12,759 nucleotides of DNA, taken from assembly GCA_036939355.1 (NCBI GenBank), contig JALLAP010001172.1:1-12759 (forward strand), given 5' to 3'. Each line of letters begins with the position of its first letter. The first letter of the stretch is position 1. Source of the DNA: Thalassiosira profunda (Eukaryota; Bacillariophyta; Thalassiosirophyceae; Thalassiosirales; Thalassiosiraceae). The notes below the pieces were generated by a model. It was given only the letters and a program-made list of their open reading frames with translations. It was not told where the DNA came from and searched no databases. Shown piece after piece: positions 1 to 8,267 of the stretch. Position numbers and translations under genes: made by a program.

Positions 1-3000
1 CGATGGCGGCGCCAAACGCCTCTGCGGTTGCGTCGCAGAGATTCTCCGTGGGATCTGACAAACCAAACGACAAGACCAAGCGGTCGACCGAGCAGTCGTC
101 CGACAAAAACGTGACAATCTGCTCCTCCTGGATGGAGCCCGCAATGCCCCTCGAAAGAGCACTGCCACTGGCGGTCGTTTTGGACGCGCTCGCGCCGGCA
201 CGTGCGACCGTGACGACTGAGGCCGCGCTCAGGATGCCATCGCCAATGGCGTTGACGGGCGCCACCTTGAACGCGTATCCAGTGTCGGGCGTCAAATTCA
301 GCGCCTCGAACGTTCGGATACCGGGCGAGTCGGATTCGTACACGAGCGTTGCTGGATCTCCTTTTGTTGCCTCCGTCATGACAACCTTGGCGCCGTCCGA
401 CAATCGTCCCGACGTCGCCTGGATCAGTGGAAGGTCGCCCGCCTCGGAGAGGAAGGCCACGCTCCATCCATCCGGAATAGACTCGACGTGGAGGAGGTTG
501 ATGCTGGGCAGGTTCTCGAGTGCCGCCTTGACCGCGTCGGCAGAGGCATCCACCGCAATATTCGTCGTTTCGTGGCCTCGAAAAGATAGCGTAAACGTAC
601 CGCTAACCGACGATGCCTCCGAGGAGATGCTAATGTGCTGCACCTCCTCCTGGATTGGATCCGAGTCCGAGTGCAGCAAGGGATATTGAGACTCGTACAG
701 GTACACCTTGAAGCCCGTGATGGGCGAGCCTCCAGCAATGTCCGCCGGAAGGTGCGACCACTTGGTCGCCAGCGAGTCTTCCTGCACATCGACAATCACG
801 GGCCGATAGCCGAGGTTGGAATACTCGGGCTCGCCTCCATAGCTCATTCCGGGGTGCATTGCCGCCAACGCCGACAGCGCGGGGCTGTTGCCGCTCTTTC
901 CCTGCGCATTGATGGCCACGACGTGGAAGCGGTAGACCTCTCCCGGGCGCAGCGACTCGGCCTGCCACATCATCGTCTCGGCGCCGAATTCGTGCTGGGT
1001 CATCGTGCCCTCATAATCTCGCATGTACAAAATGTAGCCCGAGATGGGAGACCCCCCATTGTCGACGGGAGGAGCCCACGAGACGGAGATGGTGGCTTCG
1101 TCAGAGGAAATGACGCGACTGGCGGCTTCGCGTTGGGGCATCGAGGGAGGCAGCGGAGGGCGAGGATCGCGGACCGTGAAGATTTGCACCTCGCTGAACT
1201 CGCCAAAGCACGACCGCGACGGATCGTCCGCGTCACAGTTATTGATCGCGCGGACTTGGAATCGGTACTGCCTCCCCGTCTCGACGATTTGGCTGTGTGG
1301 GCCAACGTCGCTGGTCGTGAGTTGGTATTGCATGACGTCGGGGCTGCCGGCGCCATCGTAGACCATGAACGTGTCCCCTCCGCTCCACGCGTCCATCCAC
1401 AATTCGTAGCCCGACACGACCTTGCCGCCATTCACCGTTGGCTTTTGCCAGCCGACTGTAATGCTCGTGCTCGTAGACTCCACCAATGCGACTGGCGGAG
1501 GGGCGCCAGGAGGGTTGTGCTGGGGAGTGGCGTGCAGAGGGTTTGCCAAGCGCCGGTAGCCGTGGCTATGCGAGTTGCGCAGCCGCACCTGAACGTAGTA
1601 GGGCGTTCCCAGCGCGAGTTCTCGAATGCGGTGCTCGATGGGATACTCGCCGTCAAACGATTCGTCGTCGTAGCACAGACCACTAGGCAGGTGTGGACAG
1701 GCGCCGGCGCCTCTGCCGGCGGACAATTCCGAAACCGCCAGCGACGCGCCGCCGCAGCCCTGAAGGCTGAGGTCCGAAACCACAAGAGACAGCAGGTCGC
1801 CGTCGTTGCAAACTTCCACACCCGCCTTCAGCGCACACGAGGTGAATTCGACGTCCCACTCGTAGCCGACCAACGACTTGGACCGCACCACGGTGACGCG
1901 GCCAACGTTGGGAAGCGCCTCGAGCTCCATCTTGAGGTCTTCGGCCGAGATGAAGCTCTGCAGCGGCCGCGTCGTCTCCACCGTCTGCCCATCATCAAAG
2001 GCCACCCGAAATTGGCCTGAGAGCCGATCGTCGCCAGTGCGGACGGTTTCGACCAACACGTCGGCGGAATCATCCGCCTCGACTGAGGTCGCCAGCTCGC
2101 TGACAACCTCGAGAGTGTCCACATCGCGGGAGGCCGGCGGGAAGTAGCCTGGATTGGACAGGAAGGTGATCGTCCAGGTGTAGGCCATTTCTTTTGACGG
2201 GCCACTCCTCTGAACGTCCACTGTGCCAATGTTGGGAAGCTGTTCCAACTGCGCCTTCAGCTCGTTCTCCGACGAGTTGAAGGGAATGCGTCCTGAAATG
2301 TGCCCGCGCAACCTCAGCCGAAAGTGGCCCGACAGCTCGTTGCCGACGAGGGACGTAATAGATTCCACTCCGTTGCGAGCCGCGTAGGATTCCCCGTCGG
2401 AAAGCACGAACGCGTCGGCGGATGATCCCACGACGAGCAAGTGCTCGGGCACGACCTCCAACGCCTCCACATTCCCGCCGACGCCGCTTCCCTGGAATTC
2501 GACGCTGAAAATCTTCTCGTGTCCTCCCTGAGTCAGGTTCACTGCCGCCACGGAAACGCCATCTTGCTGGATGGTGTCCAACGCCTCCAGGGCCGCGTCG
2601 ATGGCATCGGCTAGCTCGCTGGGACCCAGGGACACGTCAATGGCCTCGCTGACCGCGCCGCGGAACGACAGTTTAATCGACCCGCTCAGAGGAGCATCGC
2701 CGTCCACTTCAGTGGTCACTTCGACGTGCCTCGCGCCATCCAGGCCGCTCGTTTCGGCAATCATCAAGGGCAGGTCGCCCGCCATCCCCGCGAGAGACTG
2801 GAAGGTGACAGAGAAGTCGCCGGCGGCCGAGCCGTCGAAGGGAGCGCAAGCGCTGGTCTTGCCATTGTTGAAGGCGACCGACACCTCTCCCACCATTGGC
2901 AGGGATTCGAGCGACTCCTTGATGTCGTCGGCATCGGCGTCGTGCGAAATGTAAGCAGTCTCTCCATCGAGCAACAGCCCAAACGTTCCACCGGTGGCAT

Positions 3001-5833
3001 CGCAGCGAATGCGTTGGACTTCCGCCACCTCGCCGCCTCCGCTGTAGCTGGAATCCAGGACGAGGAACTGAATCTCGTCGATGTCTGTGGCGGACGTCGT
3101 GACGGACTGGATTTCTGGCTCCGGGGAGCACGTCAACGAGATGCGCTGTCGTTCCTGGACGAAGGGTTGGGTGCTGTAATCCACGCGGTAGGATGTCACG
3201 CTCTTTCCTCCTTCGTGGAACGGGGCGTCAATTGACACGGCCAACGTAGAGCCATCCTCGGCCTCCAAGCTCACGTCTGACGGAGGCGCCGGCGGCTGTG
3301 GGAACGGCACGTGTACTGGCGGGTAGGGCATGATCGTTGGACTGGCTCCCAATGCGTTGGACGCGCTGATGCGAACGTAGTAGGGGATGCCCTGCTTCAG
3401 ATCCGGAATCTCGACGGACAAATCGGCCGTGTCACTGACCACGAGAGAGCCGAAGTCCGGCCCGTCGAACGGAGGCAGCGCGCCGACGGTGGCTTTGAAC
3501 ACGCCCATCGAGGCCACTGTTCCCCCCAGGTCGAGATAGTCCGCCACGAGGAGCGGCAGCGGGCCCAGATCAGAGACGAACGTGACATCCCACGTGTAGC
3601 AGCCGTTGACGTCGGGGCCCAGCCGGGTGACCGACACCTCGCCGATTTTGCTCAGCGCGTCCAACGAGGACTTGACCAGCTCCGGCGACGCATCGAACGG
3701 CATGTAGCCAGTGAGTTCACCGTCGAACGAGAGCCTGAAATCGCCTGACACGGGCAGGGACGTTCCACGAACGGTGTCGTCCGTAATGATGATGCGATTG
3801 CCCGCATTCAACTCTGCGTCCGTCGAAAAATCGCTTGTACCGCTGCGAGCGGCCTCAATCGCTGCAACATTTCCGGCTTTGCTCTCAAACGTGATCTCCC
3901 ACGAGCACTGCCCAAAAGTGTCCGGCTCCGCGCTCACTGGGGTGACCGTGACCGTGCCAATCGAGCTCAGCTTCGACAGCTCGGATTGGATGAGGTTGGC
4001 ATCTCCTTCGAAGCCCGCCGGCTGAGTGATGGCGACGGTATCGCGAATGATCGAGTACTCGTCTCCCACTGTCACCGAGTGGCCAGGACCGGCCTGGACG
4101 TCACCGTTAGAGGCAGTGACAGTCATCAGTTCCGGGTTGCCCATGACGCTCAGAAACGTGACCACCCACGAACAGCCCTCGTCGCCGGCGGCAGTGTTGG
4201 AGCCGGTCACAGCCACCTCGTACAGCGGCGGCAATTTCATCAGCTCCTGGGCAATCAAGTCGGCAGTATCCTCGCACGAGGCGCCGTTGGCCACGATTTG
4301 CGACGTGGTGTGGCCCTCATACCCAAGAGCAAAGCTGGTCAGGTGCGAGACCGAGTCGTCGCCGCCAACGCCCGAGGTGTCGACAGTGCTGGTGGTGATG
4401 ACTTGCTGGGCCTTCGTCGACCCAAGGCAGGTGCTCCCGCCAAGAGGCAGCGCCAGGATATCGCCAGTCTCCTCGCCCTCGAACCGCAACCGAAAGCTGG
4501 ACGTCGGATCGACGTCGCCGCCCCCGCCATCGATTGCGATGGTCTGGATCTCTTTTTGCGTGCCCTTCCGTTTCTCTACCACCACGATCGAGGGAGATTC
4601 TCCGGGCGTGCCCACCAAAAAGGAATCGACCACGAGCATGGGCATGTCTCCGCGGTGCGATCGCGCTCCATCCTCCAAAAAGGAAACGGTCCAAGTGCAG
4701 CCCCCCACAATGTCCAACGGAGTGCGCTCCACGTGGACGCGAGCCACAGTGGACAGCGCCTCCAACTCCTCCTTCACCGAGGAGGCGTCCGCATCGTAAG
4801 AAAGGGGATTCGTTACCTCGCCACGAAAGGCAAGCGTAAATGTGCCCGAGATGTAGCTCCCGTCGCGGCCCGTGGAGACGTCAATGGTGGCACCGCCCAC
4901 GGCATTGCTCGTCCGCAGACCGTCGCCATGCACAATCATCGCGGGCAGGTTGCCGCCGTTGTTGTCAGAGAGAAACTCGATTTCCCACGTAAAACCGCCC
5001 TGCTCGTCCGCCATACTCCTCGCCACCGAGACCGCCCCAACGTTGTCGAGGCTCTCGAGGCGGTCCTGCATTTCTGCAGACGATGCGTCGTGCGGAATGT
5101 CGGCCGTCAGCTCGCCCATAAACTCCAGCCGAAACGATCCCTCCAGCGCGTTGCCCTCCTGCAGCGTCGTAATGGAAATGGGCAGGTCGCTGACAAACAC
5201 TTCCAATTCCGGCACGTTGCCCATCGACGTCGGAAACGTCACGAGGTAGGTGTGGCCGCCGTCGGGGTTCATGTCCGAGCGCTCCACCGTCGGGCGCTCG
5301 TGGACGTTCGCCATATTTTCCAATATCTGCGCCACCGACGACCGCGCTCCGTCCGCGGCGGCATTGGCGCTGATTTGTCCGGAGTATTGCAACGAACCAC
5401 CCGCGCGGATCGTGTCGAGGCTGACGGCGAAGCTGTAGGCGGCATCGATGGTGGCGTCTCCCGCGGGGGGAGACACCGTGACTGCCTGCACCTCGGCCTG
5501 CGCGGTGGCAGTGGTTTGCACCACCTGGATCTCGTTGACGTCCGACGCGGAGGTGGTGACGGTCTGGATTTCGTTGGAGTTGAGGTCCTGGGAGGTGACG
5601 ATGCGCTGCACCTCGGGGGTGCCGGCCTCCTTGTCCCATTCCACCAAATACGACGTGATGGGCGAGCCGCCGTCGAGCGAGGGCGGCGCGAAGGTCGTCT
5701 GCAGCGTGTTGGCGCCGAGCACGTCCAGCGTGGCCCACTCCGGCGGGCCCGGCACCGAGTGCAACGCCGGCGCACGCGGGGCGTCGTCGTGGCCAATGAC
5801 GAAGGGCAGCAGCCCCAGCGATAATGCCCTCAT
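1..5833 (-). CDS. Giant FN3 / beta-module repeat protein, probably secreted or cell-surface (3' partial)
   Basis: The minus strand is open from an ATG at 5833 to the left edge, 1,944 codons with no stop, so the C-terminus is missing. An in-frame TAG lies seven codons upstream (5852-5854), which fixes the start. The N-terminus (MRALSLGLLPFVIG) is a short possible signal peptide. FN3-type sequence is recognisable at about residues 18-75 (GGSPITSYLVEW), 807-890 (GIPYYVRISASNALG, then a new PP-initiated domain), 1395-1662 (two intact domains with YRFQVRAIN and YRFHVVAIN) and 1695-1880. Between these lie about eleven copies of a ~75-residue module with the pattern SGxFxLxFxGxxT, then A-L-E-x-L, then V-x-V, then (W/Y)x(V/I)xFxSxxGDxPxL. 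Adhesion or cell-surface architecture is typical of such proteins, but no ligand or function can be named. No intron is needed. I am confident it is a gene; secretion is an inference from the N-terminus and domain types. Confidence 0.9.
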   Translation of the reverse strand, partial: MRALSLGLLPFVIGHDDAPRAPALHSVPGPPEWATLDVLGANTLQTTFAPPSLDGGSPITSYLVEWDKEAGTPEVQRIVTSQDLNSNEIQTVTTSASDVNEIQVVQTTATAQAEVQAVTVSPPAGDATIDAAYSFAVSLDTIRAGGSLQYSGQISANAAADGARSSVAQILENMANVHERPTVERSDMNPDGGHTYLVTFPTSMGNVPELEVFVSDLPISITTLQEGNALEGSFRLEFMGELTADIPHDASSAEMQDRLESLDNVGAVSVARSMADEQGGFTWEIEFLSDNNGGNLPAMIVHGDGLRTSNAVGGATIDVSTGRDGSYISGTFTLAFRGEVTNPLSYDADASSVKEELEALSTVARVHVERTPLDIVGGCTWTVSFLEDGARSHRGDMPMLVVDSFLVGTPGESPSIVVVEKRKGTQKEIQTIAIDGGGGDVDPTSSFRLRFEGEETGDILALPLGGSTCLGSTKAQQVITTSTVDTSGVGGDDSVSHLTSFALGYEGHTTSQIVANGASCEDTADLIAQELMKLPPLYEVAVTGSNTAAGDEGCSWVVTFLSVMGNPELMTVTASNGDVQAGPGHSVTVGDEYSIIRDTVAITQPAGFEGDANLIQSELSKLSSIGTVTVTPVSAEPDTFGQCSWEITFESKAGNVAAIEAARSGTSDFSTDAELNAGNRIIITDDTVRGTSLPVSGDFRLSFDGELTGYMPFDASPELVKSSLDALSKIGEVSVTRLGPDVNGCYTWDVTFVSDLGPLPLLVADYLDLGGTVASMGVFKATVGALPPFDGPDFGSLVVSDTADLSVEIPDLKQGIPYYVRISASNALGASPTIMPYPPVHVPFPQPPAPPSDVSLEAEDGSTLAVSIDAPFHEGGKSVTSYRVDYSTQPFVQERQRISLTCSPEPEIQSVTTSATDIDEIQFLVLDSSYSGGGEVAEVQRIRCDATGGTFGLLLDGETAYISHDADADDIKESLESLPMVGEVSVAFNNGKTSACAPFDGSAAGDFSVTFQSLAGMAGDLPLMIAETSGLDGARHVEVTTEVDGDAPLSGSIKLSFRGAVSEAIDVSLGPSELADAIDAALEALDTIQQDGVSVAAVNLTQGGHEKIFSVEFQGSGVGGNVEALEVVPEHLLVVGSSADAFVLSDGESYAARNGVESITSLVGNELSGHFRLRLRGHISGRIPFNSSENELKAQLEQLPNIGTVDVQRSGPSKEMAYTWTITFLSNPGYFPPASRDVDTLEVVSELATSVEADDSADVLVETVRTGDDRLSGQFRVAFDDGQTVETTRPLQSFISAEDLKMELEALPNVGRVTVVRSKSLVGYEWDVEFTSCALKAGVEVCNDGDLLSLVVSDLSLQGCGGASLAVSELSAGRGAGACPHLPSGLCYDDESFDGEYPIEHRIRELALGTPYYVQVRLRNSHSHGYRRLANPLHATPQHNPPGAPPPVALVESTSTSITVGWQKPTVNGGKVVSGYELWMDAWSGGDTFMVYDGAGSPDVMQYQLTTSDVGPHSQIVETGRQYRFQVRAINNCDADDPSRSCFGEFSEVQIFTVRDPRPPLPPSMPQREAASRVISSDEATISVSWAPPVDNGGSPISGYILYMRDYEGTMTQHEFGAETMMWQAESLRPGEVYRFHVVAINAQGKSGNSPALSALAAMHPGMSYGGEPEYSNLGYRPVIVDVQEDSLATKWSHLPADIAGGSPITGFKVYLYESQYPLLHSDSDPIQEEVQHISISSEASSVSGTFTLSFRGHETTNIAVDASADAVKAALENLPSINLLHVESIPDGWSVAFLSEAGDLPLIQATSGRLSDGAKVVMTEATKGDPATLVYESDSPGIRTFEALNLTPDTGYAFKVAPVNAIGDGILSAASVVTVARAGASASKTTASGSALSRGIAGSIQEEQIVTFLSDDCSVDRLVLSFGLSDPTENLCDATAEAFGAAI
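405..5405 (-). repeat. Protein-level beta-module repeats (~11 degenerate copies) inside the FN3 gene
   Basis: The module recurs at about nucleotides 5405-5200, 5150-4922, 4852-4630, 4355-4120, 4050-3850, 3752-3540, 2990-2740, 2688-2455, 2335-2105, 2025-1775 and 606-405. A further degenerate half-copy lies near 4500. Clear examples begin SGTFTLSFRG (residue ~1743), SGDFRLSFDG (~695) and SGHFRLRLRG (~1167). They continue with a helix-like stretch ending LEALxxIG or LENLPSI, a V-x-V strand, and a W-x-(V/I)-x-F strand followed by GxLPxL. Copies differ strongly at DNA level, so the repeats are old and under protein-level constraint rather than recent duplications. Copy borders are approximate. Confidence 0.8.
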
Positions 5834-6218
5834 TGTTGAGAACTCTAGCTGCTATTGCAATGACGCTGGGCTGGCGCCGCTAATAATTGCCACGCCGCCT
5901 TCAGCCGCGTCGCCCTCCCAGGTGGTATTGGGCCGCTGGGCCACCCAAGCCTCCGACTCCCCCGCAGCTCGTCCTGAATCAGGAGCAGGGCGCGGCGAGG
6001 AGGAGGAAGGGGCGGCTGGTTGCTTGCGCCTCCTCTGTTCTTGCCTGATTTCAAATCACCCGAACGTTTAAAATATTGAAATTTCAAAGAATCTGATTTT
6101 TGAATCGCAACAAAAAAATCGAGGCGACCGAGGCTCCAGCTCGGAGAGGACGCGACAAACCTTGACCCGTTAGTGCTTCCTCAAGCCTTGGCCTTGATCT
6201 TGAGCACCCCGTGTGGCA
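5834..6218. other. Intergenic region: FN3-gene promoter and DTW-gene 3' flank
   Basis: These 385 bases separate two genes transcribed in the same direction (minus). They should hold the 3' untranslated region of the DTW gene and the promoter of the FN3 gene. A minus-strand CCAAT motif (in GGCCCAATACC, about 5922-5932) lies roughly 90 bases before the FN3 ATG. An AT-rich island occupies about 6062-6120. I see no open frame of interest, no RNA gene and no canonical AATAAA. Promoter assignment is from position only. Confidence 0.45.
6062..6120. promoter_or_regulatory. AT-rich island with nested palindromes
   Basis: This stretch of about 60 bases is strikingly AT-rich in GC-rich surroundings. 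It contains AACGTT (6063-6068), TTTAAA (6067-6072), the perfect 12-base palindrome TTGAAATTTCAA (6076-6087), and T/A runs to about 6119. It lies 230-290 bases upstream of the FN3 start codon and 100-155 bases past the DTW stop codon. It could therefore be a promoter element for the former or a polyadenylation region for the latter. The sequence alone cannot separate these. Confidence 0.3.
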
Positions 6219-7205
6219 CTACGGCCGCCACGCGCCCTTTCCGGTGTACTGCCGTGTCCTGTCGATCTTCGTTCGGGCGATGGTCAAAATCCTCTTGGCG
6301 TCTTCCTCTCGCAACCCCAATGCCAACAATGCAACCAGGGTCGCCTCGACGGTCGACACGTTCTCCACACGCGCGCCTTCGCCCTGTCGCCTCAGTGGTG
6401 CGAGCAGCGAGGGAGAAGTGGATGTCGGCGTAGGGAGAGTGCCAGCGGCGTTGTGGAAGATACCTCCGTTCAGTGCGGGAGAGGAGAAGCTGGCGGCGAT
6501 TTCCTCCCCGAGATCGAGCCGCAGCACGCGGGAAGGGAGGCGGTTGACCATCTTGCGCGCGTTGTTCCACGTTCCCTCGATGGATATGAGGACGATGCGG
6601 TCGGTGCTGTTGTCACTGCCTCTTTCTTCAGCCACCCTCGCTCGGAGATCGGACACAGTCGTCGTCCGGTTGTCGCTCTCCCCTTTGCCCGGCCAGAGCA
6701 CCACGGGAATACTATCTTCTCGACTTAGCAGCTCTTCCATCACACCCTCGTGCTCGTCGAGGCCCTTCATCAGCATGTCCGTCCCTTGCAATCCCAGCGG
6801 CAGAAGCGAGCCGGTGTTGGCCGTCCGTCCGTACTCTTCATGATGGGTCCAAACAATCACCCGCTCCACCCCCTTCGGCAGTGGCGATTTTGACGTTTCT
6901 CTGCCATGCGCAGCGTCATTTTCTGCAAGGTTGAGGTTGACGTTTCGTTCGAAGAGAGGACAGACGCAAATCGGGAGGTACGTCCAGTACTTGCGACAGA
7001 CGAACGGCTGGCGCAGGTGCTCGAGTCTGTGGCGGCAGATCATTTGATGCTTTACCTTCCCAATCTCACCCCCAGTCATTCGATGCGCATTCTCCCCCTC
7101 CAATGCGACGAGCCGCTCGTTGAGATCTTGAGAGGATGCCTTCCTTGCTTTCATGGCATCCGCAACTTGCTCTTGTGTCATGCCGAGCGCTTTTGCAAAA
7201 ATCGC
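6219..7205 (-). CDS. DTW-domain tRNA-uridine aminocarboxypropyltransferase-like protein (TapT/DTWD family)
   Basis: The family transfers the 3-amino-3-carboxypropyl group of S-adenosylmethionine to uridine in tRNA (acp3U). Numbered from the in-frame ATG at 7181, the protein has 320 residues. Matching landmarks in order are cysteines C62, C72 and C74 (FVCRKYWTYLPICVC), HHEE at 113-116 followed by T120 (GRTANTG), VLWPGK at 161-166, LISIEGTWNNARKM at 198-211 for the namesake DxTW segment, and LRRQ...STVEA at 263-280, which matches the family's C-terminal (C/S)T-x-EA motif. The first motif residue is Glu (EGTW) instead of Asp. The frame is open upstream only to a TGA at 7206-7208, and the true N-terminus is probably in another frame (see 7178-7474). 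The family call is strong; the exact tRNA position and cell compartment are not known. Downstream at 6218 begins the FN3 promoter region. Confidence 0.85.
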   Translation of the reverse strand, partial: AIFAKALGMTQEQVADAMKARKASSQDLNERLVALEGENAHRMTGGEIGKVKHQMICRHRLEHLRQPFVCRKYWTYLPICVCPLFERNVNLNLAENDAAHGRETSKSPLPKGVERVIVWTHHEEYGRTANTGSLLPLGLQGTDMLMKGLDEHEGVMEELLSREDSIPVVLWPGKGESDNRTTTVSDLRARVAEERGSDNSTDRIVLISIEGTWNNARKMVNRLPSRVLRLDLGEEIAASFSSPALNGGIFHNAAGTLPTPTSTSPSLLAPLRRQGEGARVENVSTVEATLVALLALGLREEDAKRILTIARTKIDRTRQYTGKGAWRP

Positions 7206-7474
7206 TCAGGCGACGATGCCAGCCGCGCCAAGGACCTTCCATACTCATTTGTAGGTGTAGTGTCTGTCGACGCCTCTTGTTGGCCGATGCTTTGAGCGAG
7301 GTCTACCGAAGTTGACATCAATCGCCTGCTTCTGCCAAGAGGATTCCCTGCCCTCCCGCCATCACAGGCAGAGCGGCGGCGCAGGTTTGCCAAGCCTCGC
7401 ACCGCGGGCGGGACGAACGCCGCATGGGCAGCGGTCCTGCCGGATGCGAGGTGCGCACCACACAGAAGTGCCAT
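7178..7474 (-). CDS. Probable N-terminal part of the DTW gene in a shifted frame, presequence-like
   Basis: An ATG at 7474 in good context (GACATGG) is the first ATG after an in-frame TGA at 7505-7507. It opens a frame that runs to a TGA at 7178-7180, overlapping the start of the DTW frame. The first ~50 residues (starting MALLCGAHLA) are rich in Ala, Arg and Gly with one acidic residue, as in an organelle-targeting presequence, and contain HAAFVPP. From a second Met at 7318 the sequence becomes acidic and ordinary (MSTSVDLAQSIG). The two frames overlap only at about 7178-7205, which contains a run of five T on the coding strand (7197-7201). A two-base loss or one-base gain there would join ...ASSPERF to AKALGMTQEQ... 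. I see no GT-AG intron of the right phase. It could instead be a chance open frame in GC-rich DNA. Confidence 0.45.
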   Translation of the reverse strand: MALLCGAHLASGRTAAHAAFVPPAVRGLANLRRRSACDGGRAGNPLGRSRRLMSTSVDLAQSIGQQEASTDTTPTNEYGRSLARLASSPERFLQKRSA

Positions 7475-7551
7475 GTCGCAGACAGGCGGAGAAGCTGTCA
7501 ATTCTCAACCTCGCTCCCTTGATGGGCATGGCTCGACACGCGTCAGACTCA

Positions 7552-7572
7552 AGTATGAGTTGAGTATGAGTG
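7552..7572. repeat. 11-base tandem duplication
   Basis: The unit AGTATGAGTTG is followed directly by AGTATGAGTGA, two imperfect copies with an 11-base period. It is upstream of the DTW gene and has no evident function. Confidence 0.6.
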
Positions 7573-8220
7573 AGTCCTTGTAGCAAAATCGCACCAAAAG
7601 AGCGGCCACCGCTACGCAACGGTACGTCCGCGTTGCTAAGGACCAGCGACGACCACGAACGCCGCAGAGAGTGCGGACGTTTGCGTTAGTGCTAGAGAGA
7701 TGAAGTCGGGGAGAGGGGGGCGGATTTGCGGATTGCGGTGCCGACAGTCGACTTTTGTAGCTCGCGCTCGAGCTTGCAATTTGCACGCGACCTCTTGATG
7801 TTGCCTGGTATCTTTTATGCCTGGCTCTATGGTACCAATAACGATAAAACCAATATTGTACGGCGGAAGAGCAGTATGTATGTACCTATGTGCGTGTCCC
7901 GTGTCCGCCTCCTCATCGCTCACTCCTCCCTGCCTGCTATGGACCAAGGGGCAAGCTTTTTTTCGATGTCGCCACCCAAATCCCGTGATTTTTGCAGGCA
8001 AATCTTTTTGTCTCCAAAACTGCAACAACACATCACCCCCAACGATGCCAGAGAAGCCCCCCATGCCGCGCCCCCCGAGACCGCCATCGCCCCTCCCAGC
8101 CATTGCTGCCGACGGCCGGCCTCCCTCTCGTCCCATCGGCAGCGCGACGCGGCGAATAGGCGCCGCTTTGTCACCCGATACCGCCGGGCGTCGACGCACC
8201 ACCCATCTCCGTCCCCGTCT

Positions 8221-8267
8221 TGCGCTCGTTGCAACCCAAGTGCGCTCGTTGCAACCCAAGTGCGCTC
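8221..8267. repeat. 20-base tandem repeat, 2.35 copies, with a palindromic core
   Basis: Two identical 20-base units (TGCGCTCGTTGCAACCCAAG) occupy 8221-8240 and 8241-8260. Seven bases of a third unit (TGCGCTC) follow before the match ends. Each unit contains the palindrome GTTGCAAC. The unit length is not a multiple of three, so it does not look like coding sequence. It lies about 520 bases past the transposase stop, where a subterminal repeat of the element could sit, but that is only an inference from position. Confidence 0.85.

Noticed and set aside
635..2020. Plus-strand open frame of 461 codons
   Set aside because: It is antisense to the FN3 gene, whose minus-strand frame has coherent FN3 and module motifs throughout. 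The plus frame is His/Arg/Val-rich with no motif, as expected from a GC-rich complement.
3986..5824. Plus-strand open frame of 612 codons
   Set aside because: It mirrors the minus-strand FN3 coding region, and its composition (Arg, His, Gly) is typical of a shadow frame. The minus frame carries clear repeats across the same bases.
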